From Solirubrobacter pauli (GTDB lineage: Bacteria; Actinomycetota; Thermoleophilia; Solirubrobacterales; Solirubrobacteraceae), in assembly GCF_003633755.1 (NCBI RefSeq), contig NZ_RBIL01000002.1, positions 1 to 64,000 of the forward strand: a DNA stretch of 64,000 nt, read 5' to 3'. The notes under the pieces are model-generated. The model was not told the origin of the DNA and did no database searches. It saw nothing but the letters and a program-made list of their open reading frames with translations. Below, piece after piece: positions 25,165 to 37,549 of the stretch. Position numbers and translations under genes: made by a program. How positions within the stretch are numbered: position 1 is the stretch's first letter; each line of letters opens with the position of its first letter.

Positions 25165-27576
25165 CTAGCGGTACGTCGCCGGCTGGCGCTCGGTGACCGT
25201 GCTGCCGTCGGCGCGGCGGCCCGTGACGACGATCTCGCCGGTGTAGAAGGCGCCGTCGTAGACGGCCATGAACAGGCCGGCGACGGGCTTGACGGTGCGC
25301 ACGTCGCGTGGAGTGCGGATGGTGACCGCGGTGACGTCGGGCGGGGCGCTGCCGGTCACGATCGTGCGGCCGGGCTGCGTGCGGCGGGCGATCTGCGGCG
25401 CGAGCGGGGCGTCGGCGGCGTCCGTGCGTGGCGGCTCGTTGCCCGGGCCGGCGACGCTGAGTGTCAGACGCGGTCGCCTCGGCAGCCGCCGGCTTCCACC
25501 GCCCGGCGGCGCGGACGTGAATGAGGACGGGCCGAACATGATCATCCCGTCGGTCGCGCTGATGGAGGCCAGGCGGTCGGCGATGACGCGGCCGGTGAAC
25601 GTGCAGTGGCTCCTGTCGACGGTCGATTCCCCGTAGGTCCAGGACGGCCCGCCGTCGGGGTCCGCGACCCGCACGTTGCGGCCCGGCTGCAGCCGGCACG
25701 ACTCCGCGAGGGCGAACGTGCGCGTGGTGCGCACCTTGCCGTCGGAGCGGGTCTGGCGCACCCGGACGGAGTCCGGCGCCTGGTCACCGGGCAGCACGAG
25801 CAGGAACGTCCCGTCGGGCCCGAGCTCGAGCGGACGTGGCGCGCCCGCGCCGAGCAGCTCGGCACTGCGGACGCCCTTGCCGAGCAGGCCGGCGACGACC
25901 GCCCGTACGGGCTTCGGGTCGGCCGAGGACGGGTCGTCGACCTCGACGCGGACGGACGCGCCGGCGGCGTGCTTCTCCAGCCAGTCGGGCGCGTTGCAGT
26001 ACATCTCGCCCTGGAAGCTCAGCGCGCGGTCTCTGCCGTCGAGCCCGGGCAGGACGAGCCCGCCGCCCGGCGCGGGGTGGCCGACCTGGAAGCAGCGCAG
26101 AGCGCGCTCACCGGCGGACACCTTCGCGTTGACGCGCGCGTTCCAGCTCCGCAAGGCCCATGGCGCGCCGCCGGCGGGGTCCGGGGCCTGGCGTGCGATG
26201 CGGACGCTGCTGCGGTCGGCCACGAACGGGTCGGGGATGCCGAAGCGCTTGACGATCGAGTCCACCGAGCGCCACGCGGGTGGCGTGGCCGGAGCGGGGG
26301 CGAGGGTGTTGCCGCGCCGGCCGGTGACGCCCGCCATCGGCGTCAGCGGCTGCCCGTCCACGGTCAGCCGCACCTCGCGCGGGTCCACGCGGCCGTCGAG
26401 GACGACCACGAACGCCTGCGTGCGCGGGTCGACCGCGATCCGGCGCGGCGGGCCTGGCGCGAGCAGCCGCACGTCGGCGTCGGCGTTCGGCGTCGCGCCC
26501 CACGCGACGGTACGAGAGGCGTTGAACCCCCACCACGACGTCTCGCCGTGCGTCTGGTTGCGCGGGACGAAGCGGCGCACGTCGAGGAACGCACGGTCCT
26601 CGGCGCCGCAGCGCAGCGGCACGGACGGCGCCGCGACGTTCACGAGCCCGGCGCCTGAGGGCAACGGGGTCGGCGAGTCGGGCCCGCGTTGGCGCTGGGC
26701 CTGCACGCAGCGCAGGCCAGGGAGCGCGCGGCGCGTCTCACGCGTCACCGTCCACGGCGCGCCGCCGCTCGGGTCCGGCGCGAGGTACTCGCCGGTGTCG
26801 GCGAAGCGCAGCGTCGTCGCCCTGCCGTTCGCCTCGGTGAGCACGACGCGCGGGCGCAGCTGCTCGGGCTGGCCACGGAAGATCGCCAGGAACGCGTGAT
26901 CGGGTCCGAGCTCCAGCGGTTGCGTGCGTCCGCCGGCGACCACGACCGCGCGGCGGACGCTCGGCGCCGCCACGCCGTTGACGACCGTGATCGCGCTCAG
27001 CCGGCCGCCGCCGCGGAACGCCCGCGCGCCGGCGAGCGTCGCGCCGCTGCGCTGCGGCGTGCTGCACGTGTCGGCCGCGCCGGCGGGCAGCGCGCGGAAG
27101 CGGCGGTCCAGCCCGACGAGCCCGAGCTCGCCGTCGAGCACCTGCCCGACCGTGGCGCACGTCGCGCCCGTGGTGCTGCGCGAGGTCCGGACGTCCCACG
27201 GCGGCCCGTCGTCCGGGTCGGGCACGTCGAGGCCGTTGAGCCGCGCGGTGCCGGGCACCGGGGCCAGCTCCGCCGGCACCTGGCCGGGCGGCGCCGGCGG
27301 GATCGGGTCGCCGCGCCCGATCACGAGCCCCGCCGCGACCGCGCCGGCGGCCAGCAGCAGCGCCGCGCCGAACGCCAGCAGGACCGCGCGCGGCGCCCGC
27401 GTGAGCCACCCGCCGCGAGCCGGGCCCGCGGCACCGTCGCCGCGCGTGCGCCGGCCGCTGCGAGCCGGGCGGTCACCGCGCGTCTGCCGGGCACGGGTCG
27501 CCGCCTCCTCGGCCCGTGCCGCACGGACGAGCTCGGCGCCCAGGTCGTCGAGGATGCGAGGCCGTGGCGGGGTCAT
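25165..27576 (-). CDS. Large membrane partner of ECF sigma factor
   Basis: An 803-residue protein with an Arg-rich cytoplasmic N terminus (1-60), one transmembrane helix (about 62-87) and a large extracytoplasmic part. Four modules there open with a DPxGGxPW-like motif followed by Cys (about residues 120, 267, 466 and 639). The phrase PLELGPD recurs at 220 and 582. The gene overlaps the sigma gene by 4 bp. An anti-sigma or envelope-sensor role is inferred from this arrangement, which copies the 10807-11804 pair. I know no named domain for the repeats. Confidence 0.75.
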   Translation of the reverse strand: MTPPRPRILDDLGAELVRAARAEEAATRARQTRGDRPARSGRRTRGDGAAGPARGGWLTRAPRAVLLAFGAALLLAAGAVAAGLVIGRGDPIPPAPPGQVPAELAPVPGTARLNGLDVPDPDDGPPWDVRTSRSTTGATCATVGQVLDGELGLVGLDRRFRALPAGAADTCSTPQRSGATLAGARAFRGGGRLSAITVVNGVAAPSVRRAVVVAGGRTQPLELGPDHAFLAIFRGQPEQLRPRVVLTEANGRATTLRFADTGEYLAPDPSGGAPWTVTRETRRALPGLRCVQAQRQRGPDSPTPLPSGAGLVNVAAPSVPLRCGAEDRAFLDVRRFVPRNQTHGETSWWGFNASRTVAWGATPNADADVRLLAPGPPRRIAVDPRTQAFVVVLDGRVDPREVRLTVDGQPLTPMAGVTGRRGNTLAPAPATPPAWRSVDSIVKRFGIPDPFVADRSSVRIARQAPDPAGGAPWALRSWNARVNAKVSAGERALRCFQVGHPAPGGGLVLPGLDGRDRALSFQGEMYCNAPDWLEKHAAGASVRVEVDDPSSADPKPVRAVVAGLLGKGVRSAELLGAGAPRPLELGPDGTFLLVLPGDQAPDSVRVRQTRSDGKVRTTRTFALAESCRLQPGRNVRVADPDGGPSWTYGESTVDRSHCTFTGRVIADRLASISATDGMIMFGPSSFTSAPPGGGSRRLPRRPRLTLSVAGPGNEPPRTDAADAPLAPQIARRTQPGRTIVTGSAPPDVTAVTIRTPRDVRTVKPVAGLFMAVYDGAFYTGEIVVTGRRADGSTVTERQPATYR

Positions 27577-28112
27577 CGCAGGTCCTCCATCGCCAGGCGC
27601 GGCTCGAGGGCCTGGGCCAGCGCTCGGAGGCCGCGCGAGACCCGTGCGCGGGCCGTCTGCTCGGAGACGCCGAGCGCGTCGGCGACCTCCGGGTACGGGC
27701 GCTCCTCGACGACCCGCAGGCGCAGCGCCTCGCGCTGGTCGTGGGAGAGCCGCTCGAGCTCGTGGCCGAGCACGGCGCGCAGGGTGTCCAGGCCGGCGAG
27801 CTCCTCGATCTCGCGCAGGTCGTCCTCGCCGGCGGGCGGGAGCGTGGCGCCGAGCGCTTCGAGGGCGCGACGCTCGACGGCGCCGCGACGGTGGTAGCGG
27901 CCGATCTGGCGGCGCGCGATCGTGAACAGCCACGCGCGCTCCTCGGCCTCGCTCGTGCCGCGGAAGGCGCGGCGGCCGCGGAAGGCCTGCGCGAACGTCT
28001 CGGCCGTCAGGTCGAGAGCGAGCTCGGCGTCCAGCGTCCGCCGGGCGATGAACACCAGCACGGCCTGGACCTCCCGGTTGTAGAGCGCGGCGAACGCGTC
28101 GGCGTCCTTCAT
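27573..28112 (-). CDS. ECF RNA polymerase sigma factor
   Basis: A 179-residue sigma factor. Region 2 is FAALYNREVQAVLVFIARRTLDAELALDLTAETFAQAF, and region 4 is LSHDQREALRLRVVEERPYPEVADALGVSEQTARARVSRGL. It shares the phrase LTAETFAQA and overall layout with the sigma at 11271. It is co-translated (4-bp overlap) with its large membrane partner. Confidence 0.93.
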   Translation of the reverse strand: MKDADAFAALYNREVQAVLVFIARRTLDAELALDLTAETFAQAFRGRRAFRGTSEAEERAWLFTIARRQIGRYHRRGAVERRALEALGATLPPAGEDDLREIEELAGLDTLRAVLGHELERLSHDQREALRLRVVEERPYPEVADALGVSEQTARARVSRGLRALAQALEPRLAMEDLR

Positions 28113-28169
28113 CGCCCTTAGGTGCCACGACCCGCGGTTCTGTGACGGGCCTACGGGAAGTCGGCCACC

Positions 28170-30034
<1,865 letters not shown>

Positions 30035-30038
<4 letters not shown>

Positions 30039-30769
30039 GCGGTCCTCCTCGGAGCCGAGGTCATCGGCAGTCGCGGGTCCATCTCCTGGTCGGCCCACGA
30101 GTCCCTGATCCACGCGTGGTCGGGGTCGTCGACGAAGTTCCACTCGCGCACGGAGCCGGCCATGACGTTGAGGTAGTAGAGGTCGTAGCCGGGCGCGGCC
30201 ATCGACGGGCCGTGGTAGCCCTGCGGGAGGTCGATCCGGTCGCCGCTGCGGACCTCCGCGAGCAGCTCCATGCCGTCGTAGACGCGCTGGTAGGCGAAGC
30301 CGCCCCCGGTGATCTCGAAGTAGTAGATCTCCTCGAGGTCGTCGTGGCGGTGCGGGGGATACGAGCTCCAGTTGCCGTTGGGCGTGAGCACCTCGACCGC
30401 GATCAGCTTGTCGCACTCGAACGCCTCGACCGACGCGAAGTTGTTGACCTGGCGCGACGCGTTCCCCGCGCCACGGAGCTCGACGGGCACGTCCTCGGCG
30501 GGGCCGTAGCGCGCCGGGAACCGCCGCGTGGCCGCCGCGGAAGGGAGCGCGAACCGCCCCGATCCCTCGATCTCCACGTGCGAGCCGATCGGTGCGTACG
30601 CGAAGTCCGTGACCGCGCTGAACACGCTTTCACGACCCTGCAGCTCGAACACCTCGCCGTCGATGGTCACGCGGCAGGAGCCGGCGAGCGGCAGCACGAT
30701 CACCTCGTCGCCGCCCGTGTCGAAGACGTCGTGGTCCTTCACGATCCGCAGGCGCGTGACCTCAAGCAT
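30035..30769 (-). CDS. iolB: 5-deoxy-glucuronate isomerase
   Basis: A 244-residue double-cupin enzyme converting 5-deoxyglucuronate to 2-deoxy-5-keto-gluconate. The metal-binding His/Glu set is in SSYPPHRHDDLEEIYYFEI, and DLPQGYHGPSMAAPGYDLYYLNVMAG is the family end. ATG 30769 is chosen, since longer frames enter iolC. It overlaps iolC by 8 bp and iolD by 4 bp. Confidence 0.95.
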
Positions 30770-31655
30770 CGATCTTCGCTTCCACTTCCTCGGCGGTTGG
30801 CATGGCATCGGCGCACGCGAGTCGTCCGGCGACGATCGCGCCCGCGGCGTTCGCGAAGCGGATCATCCGCTCCAGGTCCCAGTCCGACAACAGGCCGTGG
30901 CAGAGCGCGCCGCCGAACGCGTCGCCCGCGCCCAGCCCGTTGACGACGTCGACCGGCGCGGGCGGCACGTCGACGGACTCGCCGCCGCGCAGGGCGAACG
31001 TGCCGCGCGGGCCGCGCTTGCGGACCATCAGGTCGACGTGGACGTCGTCGCCCGCGGTCTCCCACTCGTCCTCGTTGCCGACCGCGACGTCCGCGAACCG
31101 CAGCGCCTCGCGCACCCACCGGCGGCCCTCCTCGCGGGAGTCCCAGAACATCGGGCGCCAGTCGAGGTCGAGGACTGTGATGCCGTCCGCGGCCTGCAGC
31201 GCGGCGAGCGTGGCGCTGCGTGACGGCTCCTGCGACAGGCCGGTGACGGTCGCCCAGAACACGCGCGCGTCGCGGATGGCGTCGAGGTCGAGCTCGTCCG
31301 CGTGGATCTCCAGGTCGGGGGCCTTGGGGTAGCGGTAGAAGTACAGCGGGAAGTCGTCCGGCGGGAAGATCTCGCAGAACGCGAGCGGGGTGGGCAGGCC
31401 GTCGACCGCGGTCACCCAGCGGTCGTCGACGCCGAAGCCCTGCAGCGCGTCGTGAAGGAACAGGCCGAACGGGTCGTCGCCCGTGCGCGTGATCGTCGCC
31501 ACGCGGCGTCCGTACCGCGCCGCCGCGACGGCGACGTTGGTCGACGAGCCGCCGAGGAACTTGCCGAAGGACTCGACCTCCCGCAGCGAGACGCCGACCT
31601 GCTGCGGGTACACGTCGACGCTGATCCGGCCCATCGTGATCACGTCGAAGCTCAC
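30762..31655 (-). CDS. iolC: 5-dehydro-2-deoxygluconokinase
   Basis: A 297-residue PfkB-family sugar kinase that phosphorylates 2-deoxy-5-keto-gluconate. FGKFLGGSSTNVAVAAARYG is the substrate-side signature, and VNGLGAGDAFGGALCHGLL carries the catalytic Asp and anion hole. It starts with GTG 31655. It lacks the C-terminal DUF2090 extension seen in some IolC proteins. It overlaps iolG by 4 bp. Confidence 0.94.
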   Translation of the reverse strand: MSFDVITMGRISVDVYPQQVGVSLREVESFGKFLGGSSTNVAVAAARYGRRVATITRTGDDPFGLFLHDALQGFGVDDRWVTAVDGLPTPLAFCEIFPPDDFPLYFYRYPKAPDLEIHADELDLDAIRDARVFWATVTGLSQEPSRSATLAALQAADGITVLDLDWRPMFWDSREEGRRWVREALRFADVAVGNEDEWETAGDDVHVDLMVRKRGPRGTFALRGGESVDVPPAPVDVVNGLGAGDAFGGALCHGLLSDWDLERMIRFANAAGAIVAGRLACADAMPTAEEVEAKIDA

Positions 31656-32665
31656 AGCCGCACCGGCCGCCCTTCGCGCAGCGACCGCCAGGCCGCGAGG
31701 CCGATCACCAGCGGCGCCCGCGCGTCGGCGGGACCCACCGCGGGCGGCGTGCGGGTCGCGACCGCGGCCACGAACGCCTCCCACTCGCCGAGGTAGCTCG
31801 GGACGTAGCGCTCGAGGAAGAAGTACGGCAGCGTCGCGGCGCGCACGCCGGTCGCGGTGCGCACGATCGTCGAGTGGGCGAGCGGGTTCTCCGACGCCGC
31901 CATCCCGGCCGAGCCGAACACCTCCACGCGCTGGTCGTAGCCGTAGACCGCCTTGCGCGAGTTGTCGATCGTCGTGAACGCGCCGCTCGCGTGCTCGAGC
32001 ACGATCACCGCGGTGTCCACGTCACCCGCCTCGCCGAACCCGGGGTCCACGCGGACCGAGCCGCGCGCGTACACCTCGACCACCTCGCTCCGGGCGACGA
32101 AGCGCGCCATGTCGAAGTCGTGGATGGTCATGTCGAGGAAGATCCCGCCGGACGCGCGCACGTAGTCGAGCGGCGGCGGCGCGGGGTCGCGGGAGGTGAT
32201 CCGCACGATCTGCACCTCGCCGACCTCGCCGTCGGCCACGGCGCGCGCCACCGCCGCGTGCGCGGGGTCGAAGCGCCGGTTGAAGCCGATCTGGAACGGC
32301 ACGCCCGCAGCCTCCACGGCCGCCAGCGCGCGGTCGACCTCGGCCAGGTCGAGCGACACGGGCTTCTCGCAGAAGATCGCCTTCCCGGCCTGTGCGGCGG
32401 CGACGATCAGGTCGGCGTGCGTGTCCGTCGAGGTGCAGATCGCGACGGCGTCCACGTCAGGGGCGCTGAGCAGCTCGTCGATCGAGGCGGCGGCGGGCAC
32501 GCGCAGCCGCGCGCCGACGGCCTGCGCGGCGGGCGCGTAGGCGTCGACCACGCGGGTGACCTCCGCGCCCGGCACCTGGCGCGCGAGCAGGTCCGCGTGC
32601 ATGGAGCCGATCCGGCCGACGCCGATCACGCCGATCCGCACGGTCTTCGTCGCCGTCGCGCTCAT
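31652..32665 (-). CDS. iolG: Inositol 2-dehydrogenase (Gfo/Idh/MocA family)
   Basis: A 337-residue NAD-dependent dehydrogenase with Rossmann motif IGVIGVGRIGSMHADLL, the lysine of EKPV (CEKPVSLDLAEV), and GGIFLDMTIHDFDMARF with the catalytic Asp/His pair. It should oxidise myo-inositol to scyllo-inosose (first step). It overlaps both neighbours by 4 bp. The adjacent second Gfo/Idh gene may handle scyllo- or chiro-inositol. Confidence 0.9.
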   Translation of the reverse strand: MSATATKTVRIGVIGVGRIGSMHADLLARQVPGAEVTRVVDAYAPAAQAVGARLRVPAAASIDELLSAPDVDAVAICTSTDTHADLIVAAAQAGKAIFCEKPVSLDLAEVDRALAAVEAAGVPFQIGFNRRFDPAHAAVARAVADGEVGEVQIVRITSRDPAPPPLDYVRASGGIFLDMTIHDFDMARFVARSEVVEVYARGSVRVDPGFGEAGDVDTAVIVLEHASGAFTTIDNSRKAVYGYDQRVEVFGSAGMAASENPLAHSTIVRTATGVRAATLPYFFLERYVPSYLGEWEAFVAAVATRTPPAVGPADARAPLVIGLAAWRSLREGRPVRL

Positions 32666-33801
32666 CTCACGTCCTCCCAGCGTCCGGACTCGGCGGAGCG
32701 CAGGAGCGCCTCCTGCACCCGCACCCATTGCAACGCCTCGCCGAAGCCGGGAACGAACGGTCGTTCCTCCGCCACGGCCCGGCAGAACTCGTAGTCCTCG
32801 ATCACCACCAGGTCCTCGAAGCCGATCCCGTTCGCGCTGCCGGGGACGAAGTGCCCGTGGTAGGGGAAGCGGTCGCCCCCGAACACGGTCCGGTAGCCCG
32901 TGTGGAGCTCGTCCTCGACCAGGTAGACCTGCAGCTCGTTGAGCGTCTCGAGGTTCCACCCGAGCGCGCCCTTGGTGCCGTAGACCTCGAACGCCATCTG
33001 CGACTCGGGGCCGACGATCGACCGGCTCGCCTCGAACGTCCCGCGCACGCCGGACGCGAACTCGCACAGCATCCCGGCGTAGTCCTCGTTGGTGACGGCG
33101 CCCTTGGGGTCGTCGGGCGCACCGCGTCCGTAGTGCGTGCCGGCGGCGACCGGGAGCGGGCGCTCGGGGATGAAGGTCGCCGTCGTCCCGACCACCCGCG
33201 TGATCGGTCCCAGCAGGAAGTGCGCGAGGTCGACCGAGTGGCTCATCAGGTCGCTCGTGACGCCGTAGCCGCCCTCGTCGACGAGGAACCGCCACGACAG
33301 CACGCCGAGCGGGTCGGACCCGTACATCGAGAAGAAGCGGCCGCGGTAGTTGGTGATCTCCCCGAGCACGCCGTCCGCGATCAACCGCCGCGCGTACTGC
33401 ACGAGCGGCGCCCAGCGGTAGTTGTACCCGACGCCGCTGATCACGTCCCGGGCCGCGGCCTCCGCACGCGCCGTCTGCTCCGGAGTCCCACCGACGGGCT
33501 TCTCGCAGAACACGGGCTTGCCCGCCGCGGCGGCCGCTTCCACCAGCTCGACGTGCAGCATGTTCGGCGCGGCCACCCACACCGCGTCCACGTCCGGCGC
33601 GTCGATCACGGCCCGCCAGTCGTCGGTCGCGCGCTCGAAGCCGAACGACCGCACGGCGTCCTCGCGCCGCTCGGGCAGCGGGTCGGCGCAGACCACGAGC
33701 CGCGTGTCGGCGCGCTCGGGGAAGAGCGTCGGGATCCGCAGCAGCGACCGGCTGTGCGCCTGCCCGAGCCAGCCGAACCCGATCACGCCGACCCCGATCA
33801 C
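32662..33801 (-). CDS. Gfo/Idh/MocA-family oxidoreductase
   Basis: A 379-residue NAD(P)-dependent dehydrogenase starting with GTG 33801. [18 protein letters not shown] is the nucleotide fold, with [12 protein letters not shown] and [22 protein letters not shown] as the catalytic region. It lies between the transporter and iolG, so it probably oxidises an inositol isomer or derivative. It differs clearly from iolG in length and C-terminal half. Confidence 0.88.
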   Translation of the reverse strand: MIGVGVIGFGWLGQAHSRSLLRIPTLFPERADTRLVVCADPLPERREDAVRSFGFERATDDWRAVIDAPDVDAVWVAAPNMLHVELVEAAAAAGKPVFCEKPVGGTPEQTARAEAAARDVISGVGYNYRWAPLVQYARRLIADGVLGEITNYRGRFFSMYGSDPLGVLSWRFLVDEGGYGVTSDLMSHSVDLAHFLLGPITRVVGTTATFIPERPLPVAAGTHYGRGAPDDPKGAVTNEDYAGMLCEFASGVRGTFEASRSIVGPESQMAFEVYGTKGALGWNLETLNELQVYLVEDELHTGYRTVFGGDRFPYHGHFVPGSANGIGFEDLVVIEDYEFCRAVAEERPFVPGFGEALQWVRVQEALLRSAESGRWEDVR

Positions 33802-34574
33802 GCGCGCCGCAATTCGTGCTCCAGCGCGTCCAGCTCCGCGCCGCCCGACATCTGCTTGACCAGCTCGTCGCGGGTGATGTCGCCCTTCGCCCACGTGCCG
33901 GCGAGCCGCCCGCGGTTGAGGATCACGAACCGATCCCCGACCGGGTACGCGTGGTGCGGGTTGTGGGTGATGAAGATGACGCCCAGCCCGCGGTCGCGCG
34001 CCTGGGCGATGTAGCGGAGCACGACGCCCGACTGCTTGACGCCGAGCGCGCTCGTCGGCTCGTCCAGGATCAGCACCTTCGCCCCGAAGTAGACGGCGCG
34101 CGCGATCGCCACCGCCTGCCGCTCGCCGCCGCTCAGCGTGCCGACGGGCTGGTCTGGATCGCGCACGTCGATGCCCATCTTGCGCAGCTCCTCGCGCATC
34201 GTCGCCTGGGCGGCCTTCACGTCGATGCGGCGCAGCGGCCCGGCGCCCTTCGTCGGCTCCGAGCCGAGGAAGAAGTTGCGCCAGATCGACATCAGCGGCA
34301 CCGTCGCGGGGTCCTGGAAGACGGTCGCGATGCCGCGCTCCTTCGCGTCGCGCGGGTTGGAGAAGTGCGTCGGAGCGCCGTCCACCAGCAGCTCGCCCTC
34401 GTCGTGGCGGTGCACGCCGGACAGGATCTTGATGAACGTCGACTTGCCCGCGCCGTTGTCGCCGAGCACGCACGCGACCTCGCCCGCGCCGACCCCGACG
34501 CTGATGTCCTTCAGGGCCACCACGTTGCCGAAGTACTTGGAGACCGCGCGGACCTCCAGCAGCGTCGCGCTCAT
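33798..34574 (-). CDS. Sugar (inositol) ABC transporter ATP-binding protein
   Basis: A 258-residue single nucleotide-binding domain: Walker [11 protein letters not shown] loop VFQDPA, signature [10 protein letters not shown], Walker [13 protein letters not shown] and switch His in FITHN. RbsA-type sugar ATPases often have two fused domains; this has one, as in the FrcA type. It energises the permease at 34571. It overlaps both neighbours by 4 bp. Confidence 0.92.
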   Translation of the reverse strand: MSATLLEVRAVSKYFGNVVALKDISVGVGAGEVACVLGDNGAGKSTFIKILSGVHRHDEGELLVDGAPTHFSNPRDAKERGIATVFQDPATVPLMSIWRNFFLGSEPTKGAGPLRRIDVKAAQATMREELRKMGIDVRDPDQPVGTLSGGERQAVAIARAVYFGAKVLILDEPTSALGVKQSGVVLRYIAQARDRGLGVIFITHNPHHAYPVGDRFVILNRGRLAGTWAKGDITRDELVKQMSGGAELDALEHELRRA

Positions 34575-35632
34575 CGCCGGGCTCCCTCCGCGCGCTTGCG
34601 GATGTAGTTGTTGACGAGGACGGCGACGAGCAGGATCACGCCGAGGAAGAGGAAGCGCCAGTCGGTGTTCCAGCCGCTGAACTGGATGCCGATGAACGCC
34701 ATCCCGATGATCGTCGCGCCGAGCGCCGCGCCGATCGCGGAGCCGAAGCCGCCGGTGAGCACGCAGCCGCCGACGACCGCGGCGATGATGTACTGGAACT
34801 CCTCGCCGACGCCCTGGCCGGCCTGCGTGCTCGCGAGCCGCAGCGCGATCATGATCCCGGTGAGCGCGCACACGAAGCTCGTGGCCATGAACAGCCCGAT
34901 CTTCACGCGCTCGACGGGCACGCCGACGTTGCGCGCGGCGTTGGCGTCACCGCCGACGCCGAAGATCCAGTTCCCCGTGCGGGTGCGCGTGAGCACCCAC
35001 GTGGCGAGGAGCGTGATCGCGATCCACCACAGCACGGTGATGCGGAAGTCGTGCGAGCCGAACGAGCCGCCGAAGATCGAGTTCGCGGACGAGTAGCCCG
35101 CGGCGAGGTCGATCCCGCCGACCGTCACCTGGTCGGTGATCACCTTGGTCACGCCGAGGTTGGCACCCTGCAGGATGAAGAACGTCGCGAGCGTGACGAT
35201 GAAGCTCGGCAGCTTGGTCTTCATGACCATGTAGCCGTTGGCGAACCCGATCGCGGTCGCGCCGATCAGCGTCAGCACGATCGCGAACCAGATGTTCATG
35301 CCGACCTCGGTGGCGAGCACGCCCATCGTCAAGCCCGCGGTGCCGGTCATCACGCCGGCCGACAGGTCGAACTCGCCGCCGATCATCAGCAGCGCGACCA
35401 TCACCGCGGGGATGCCGATCGTGCTCGCCACATCGGTCCAGTTGGCGATGCCGTCGAGCTGCAGGAAGAGGCTGCTCTGCGTCCAGAAGAAGATCGCGAC
35501 GACGACCGCGGCCAGCAGCGCGCCGATCTCCGGGCGGCGCAGGATGCGCGAGGCGAGGCTGATGTTCGCCAGCCGCTCGTCGCCGACCGGCACCGGCTTG
35601 GGTGGCGCCGCGGGCGCCGTCGCTCCGCTCAT
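34571..35632 (-). CDS. Sugar (inositol) ABC transporter permease
   Basis: A 353-residue membrane protein of the BPD_transp_2 (RbsC/FrcB) family with about ten transmembrane segments. [22 protein letters not shown] and [30 protein letters not shown] are the family's conserved loops facing the ATPase. It overlaps its ATPase and binding-protein genes by 4 bp. Confidence 0.93.
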   Translation of the reverse strand: MSGATAPAAPPKPVPVGDERLANISLASRILRRPEIGALLAAVVVAIFFWTQSSLFLQLDGIANWTDVASTIGIPAVMVALLMIGGEFDLSAGVMTGTAGLTMGVLATEVGMNIWFAIVLTLIGATAIGFANGYMVMKTKLPSFIVTLATFFILQGANLGVTKVITDQVTVGGIDLAAGYSSANSIFGGSFGSHDFRITVLWWIAITLLATWVLTRTRTGNWIFGVGGDANAARNVGVPVERVKIGLFMATSFVCALTGIMIALRLASTQAGQGVGEEFQYIIAAVVGGCVLTGGFGSAIGAALGATIIGMAFIGIQFSGWNTDWRFLFLGVILLVAVLVNNYIRKRAEGARR

Positions 35633-36618
35633 CGGGTGCCTTCGCCCGCCAGCTTCTCGACCGTGTCGACGTTGCTCTGGTCCACGAAGCCCGGACCCGT
35701 GAGCACCGGCTGGCCGCCGCCGACCGTGTTGGCGTTCGTCTTGAACAGCTTCAGGAAGACGATCGGCAGGTAGCCCTGCAGGTACTGCTGCTGGTCGACC
35801 GCGAACTGGATCGAGCCGTCCTTGATGCGCTTGGTGACGTCCGGGTTGAGGTCGAACGTGGCGAGCTTGGCCTCGCTGCTCGCGCCCTTGACGGCGGTCG
35901 CGGCGGCGTTGGCGATGTCCGGGTTGAGCGCGATGACCGCGTCGAAGGACTTGTCCGCCTGCAGCTTGGACTTGATCTCGGTCTGCGTGGTCGCGACGTC
36001 GGCGGTGCCCTTGACCTGGAGGTTCTGGACGTCGCCGCCGAAGCCCTGCTTGACGCCGTCGCAGCGCTGGTTGAGGCCGACGTTGCCCTGCTCGTGGATG
36101 ATGCAGAGGACCTTCTTCGCGCCCTCGTCCTTGAAGCGCGCGCCGGCGGCCTGGCCGGCGATCGCCTCGTCCTGGCCGACGTGCGTGATCGCGCCGAGCG
36201 CCTTGAACTGGTCGGCGCCGGAGTTGAGCGTGATGATCGGGATGTTCGCGTCCTTGGCCTTCTGCAGCGCGGCCTTGATCGCGTCCGGGTTGGGCACGGA
36301 CACCGCGAGGCCGTCGACCTTCTGCGAGATGGCGGCGTCGATCAGCTGCGCCTCCTTCTCGGGGTCGTTGTTGGACGGGCTCCAGACGAGCTTGACGCCC
36401 TCGTCCTTGGCGGCCTGCTCGGCGCCCTTCTTGACGACGGACCAGAACGAGCCCTCGTCGGAGTGCGTGACCATCGCGATCGTGAGGTCCGAGCCCTGGG
36501 TGAGCTGGACGTCTTCGCTGCTGTCGTCGGAGGCGTTGTCACCGGCGTTGTCGTCGGAGCTGCTCCCGCACGCGGCCACGACGAGGGCCAGGGCCGCCAG
36601 GGTTGCGAGTCGCTTCAT
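35629..36618 (-). CDS. Sugar-binding lipoprotein of ABC transporter
   Basis: A 329-residue periplasmic-binding-protein type I fold with a lipobox (ALALVVAACGSS, lipidated Cys17) and an Asp/Ser-rich linker to the membrane. IAMVTHSDEGSFWSVVKKGAEQAA and VDGLAVSVPNPDAIKAALQKA are typical of ribose/inositol binders. It delivers the substrate, by context inositol, to the permease. It overlaps both neighbours by 4 bp. Confidence 0.93.
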   Translation of the reverse strand: MKRLATLAALALVVAACGSSSDDNAGDNASDDSSEDVQLTQGSDLTIAMVTHSDEGSFWSVVKKGAEQAAKDEGVKLVWSPSNNDPEKEAQLIDAAISQKVDGLAVSVPNPDAIKAALQKAKDANIPIITLNSGADQFKALGAITHVGQDEAIAGQAAGARFKDEGAKKVLCIIHEQGNVGLNQRCDGVKQGFGGDVQNLQVKGTADVATTQTEIKSKLQADKSFDAVIALNPDIANAAATAVKGASSEAKLATFDLNPDVTKRIKDGSIQFAVDQQQYLQGYLPIVFLKLFKTNANTVGGGQPVLTGPGFVDQSNVDTVEKLAGEGTR

Positions 36619-37523
36619 CGATGGATCGCCTCCTCCGGAGCCAAGGTGGAAAGGAACTCGATGCTCTTGGCGACGTCGAGCGTGGGACCGCCGCCGGCCG
36701 GTGGCTCCGACCCGGTGATGGCGAGGTCCTGCTCGAGCACGAGCCAGCGGCTGTAGCCCGAGCGGCGGAGCGCGTCGACGACCTCGTCGATGTGCGCGTC
36801 TCCGCTTCCCAGCGGTTGGAACAGGCCGTGCTGGACGGCCTGCATCAGCGTGAGCTCTCCGTGGTTGAAGCGTCGGGCGACTTCCTTGTCGACGTCTTTG
36901 AAGTGGACGTGGCCGATGCGGCCTGAGTGGTCGGTCGCGAAGGCGACCGGGTCGACGCCGCCGATCAGCAGATGGCCGGTGTCGAAGCACCACGGGACGG
37001 TCGTGTGGGCCAGGGCGAGGTCGACGTCCTGAGCGGTCTCCAGCAGCGTGCCGGCGTGCGGGTGCAGGACGAGCTCGACGCCCTCGTGGCGCGCGATGGC
37101 GGCGAGCTCGTGCAGGTGGCTGCCGGCGTGCTTCCAGCCGTCCTCGCCGAGCGGGACGGGGGCGGACCAGGCCTGGTCCTGGACGGTCGCCGCGACGAAC
37201 AGCTCGCCGCCCGCCTGGGCGAGCTGGGCGGCGGACCGCTTCGCGTACTCGAGGTCCTGCTGTGGCTCGTGGACGATGACGGGCACGAAGCCGCCGACGA
37301 GCTGCAGGCCGTGGCGGTCGAGGACGCGCCTGGCCTCCGCGCCGTCGTGGGGCAGCCAGCCGAGGGGGCCGAGCTCGGTGGCGGTGATGCCGAGGCTCGT
37401 CATCTCCGCGAACACGCGGTCCGGTGGCAGCTGCAGTCCCCAGCCGGGCACTTCGCACACGCCCCACGAGATGGGGCCTGCGGCCAGTCGCCCGGGCAGC
37501 CCCGAGTCGATCTGTCTCTCCAC
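36615..37523 (-). CDS. iolE: IolE-like TIM-barrel (2-keto-myo-inositol dehydratase family)
   Basis: The 302-residue protein has the IolE signature GPISWGVCEVPGWGLQLPPD and metal-binding Glu/Asp/His residues in ELVLHPHAGTLLE, FDTGHLLIGG, GHVHFKDVD and LVLEQD. IolE dehydrates scyllo-inosose, the second step of the pathway. It starts with GTG 37523 behind AGGAG. It is the first gene of the operon and carries the operator region at 37550-37595. An isomerase/epimerase role is an alternative. Confidence 0.88.
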   Translation of the reverse strand: MERQIDSGLPGRLAAGPISWGVCEVPGWGLQLPPDRVFAEMTSLGITATELGPLGWLPHDGAEARRVLDRHGLQLVGGFVPVIVHEPQQDLEYAKRSAAQLAQAGGELFVAATVQDQAWSAPVPLGEDGWKHAGSHLHELAAIARHEGVELVLHPHAGTLLETAQDVDLALAHTTVPWCFDTGHLLIGGVDPVAFATDHSGRIGHVHFKDVDKEVARRFNHGELTLMQAVQHGLFQPLGSGDAHIDEVVDALRRSGYSRWLVLEQDLAITGSEPPAGGGPTLDVAKSIEFLSTLAPEEAIHR

Positions 37524-37549
37524 GCTTCAGCTCCTCCCTCGACGCCCGG

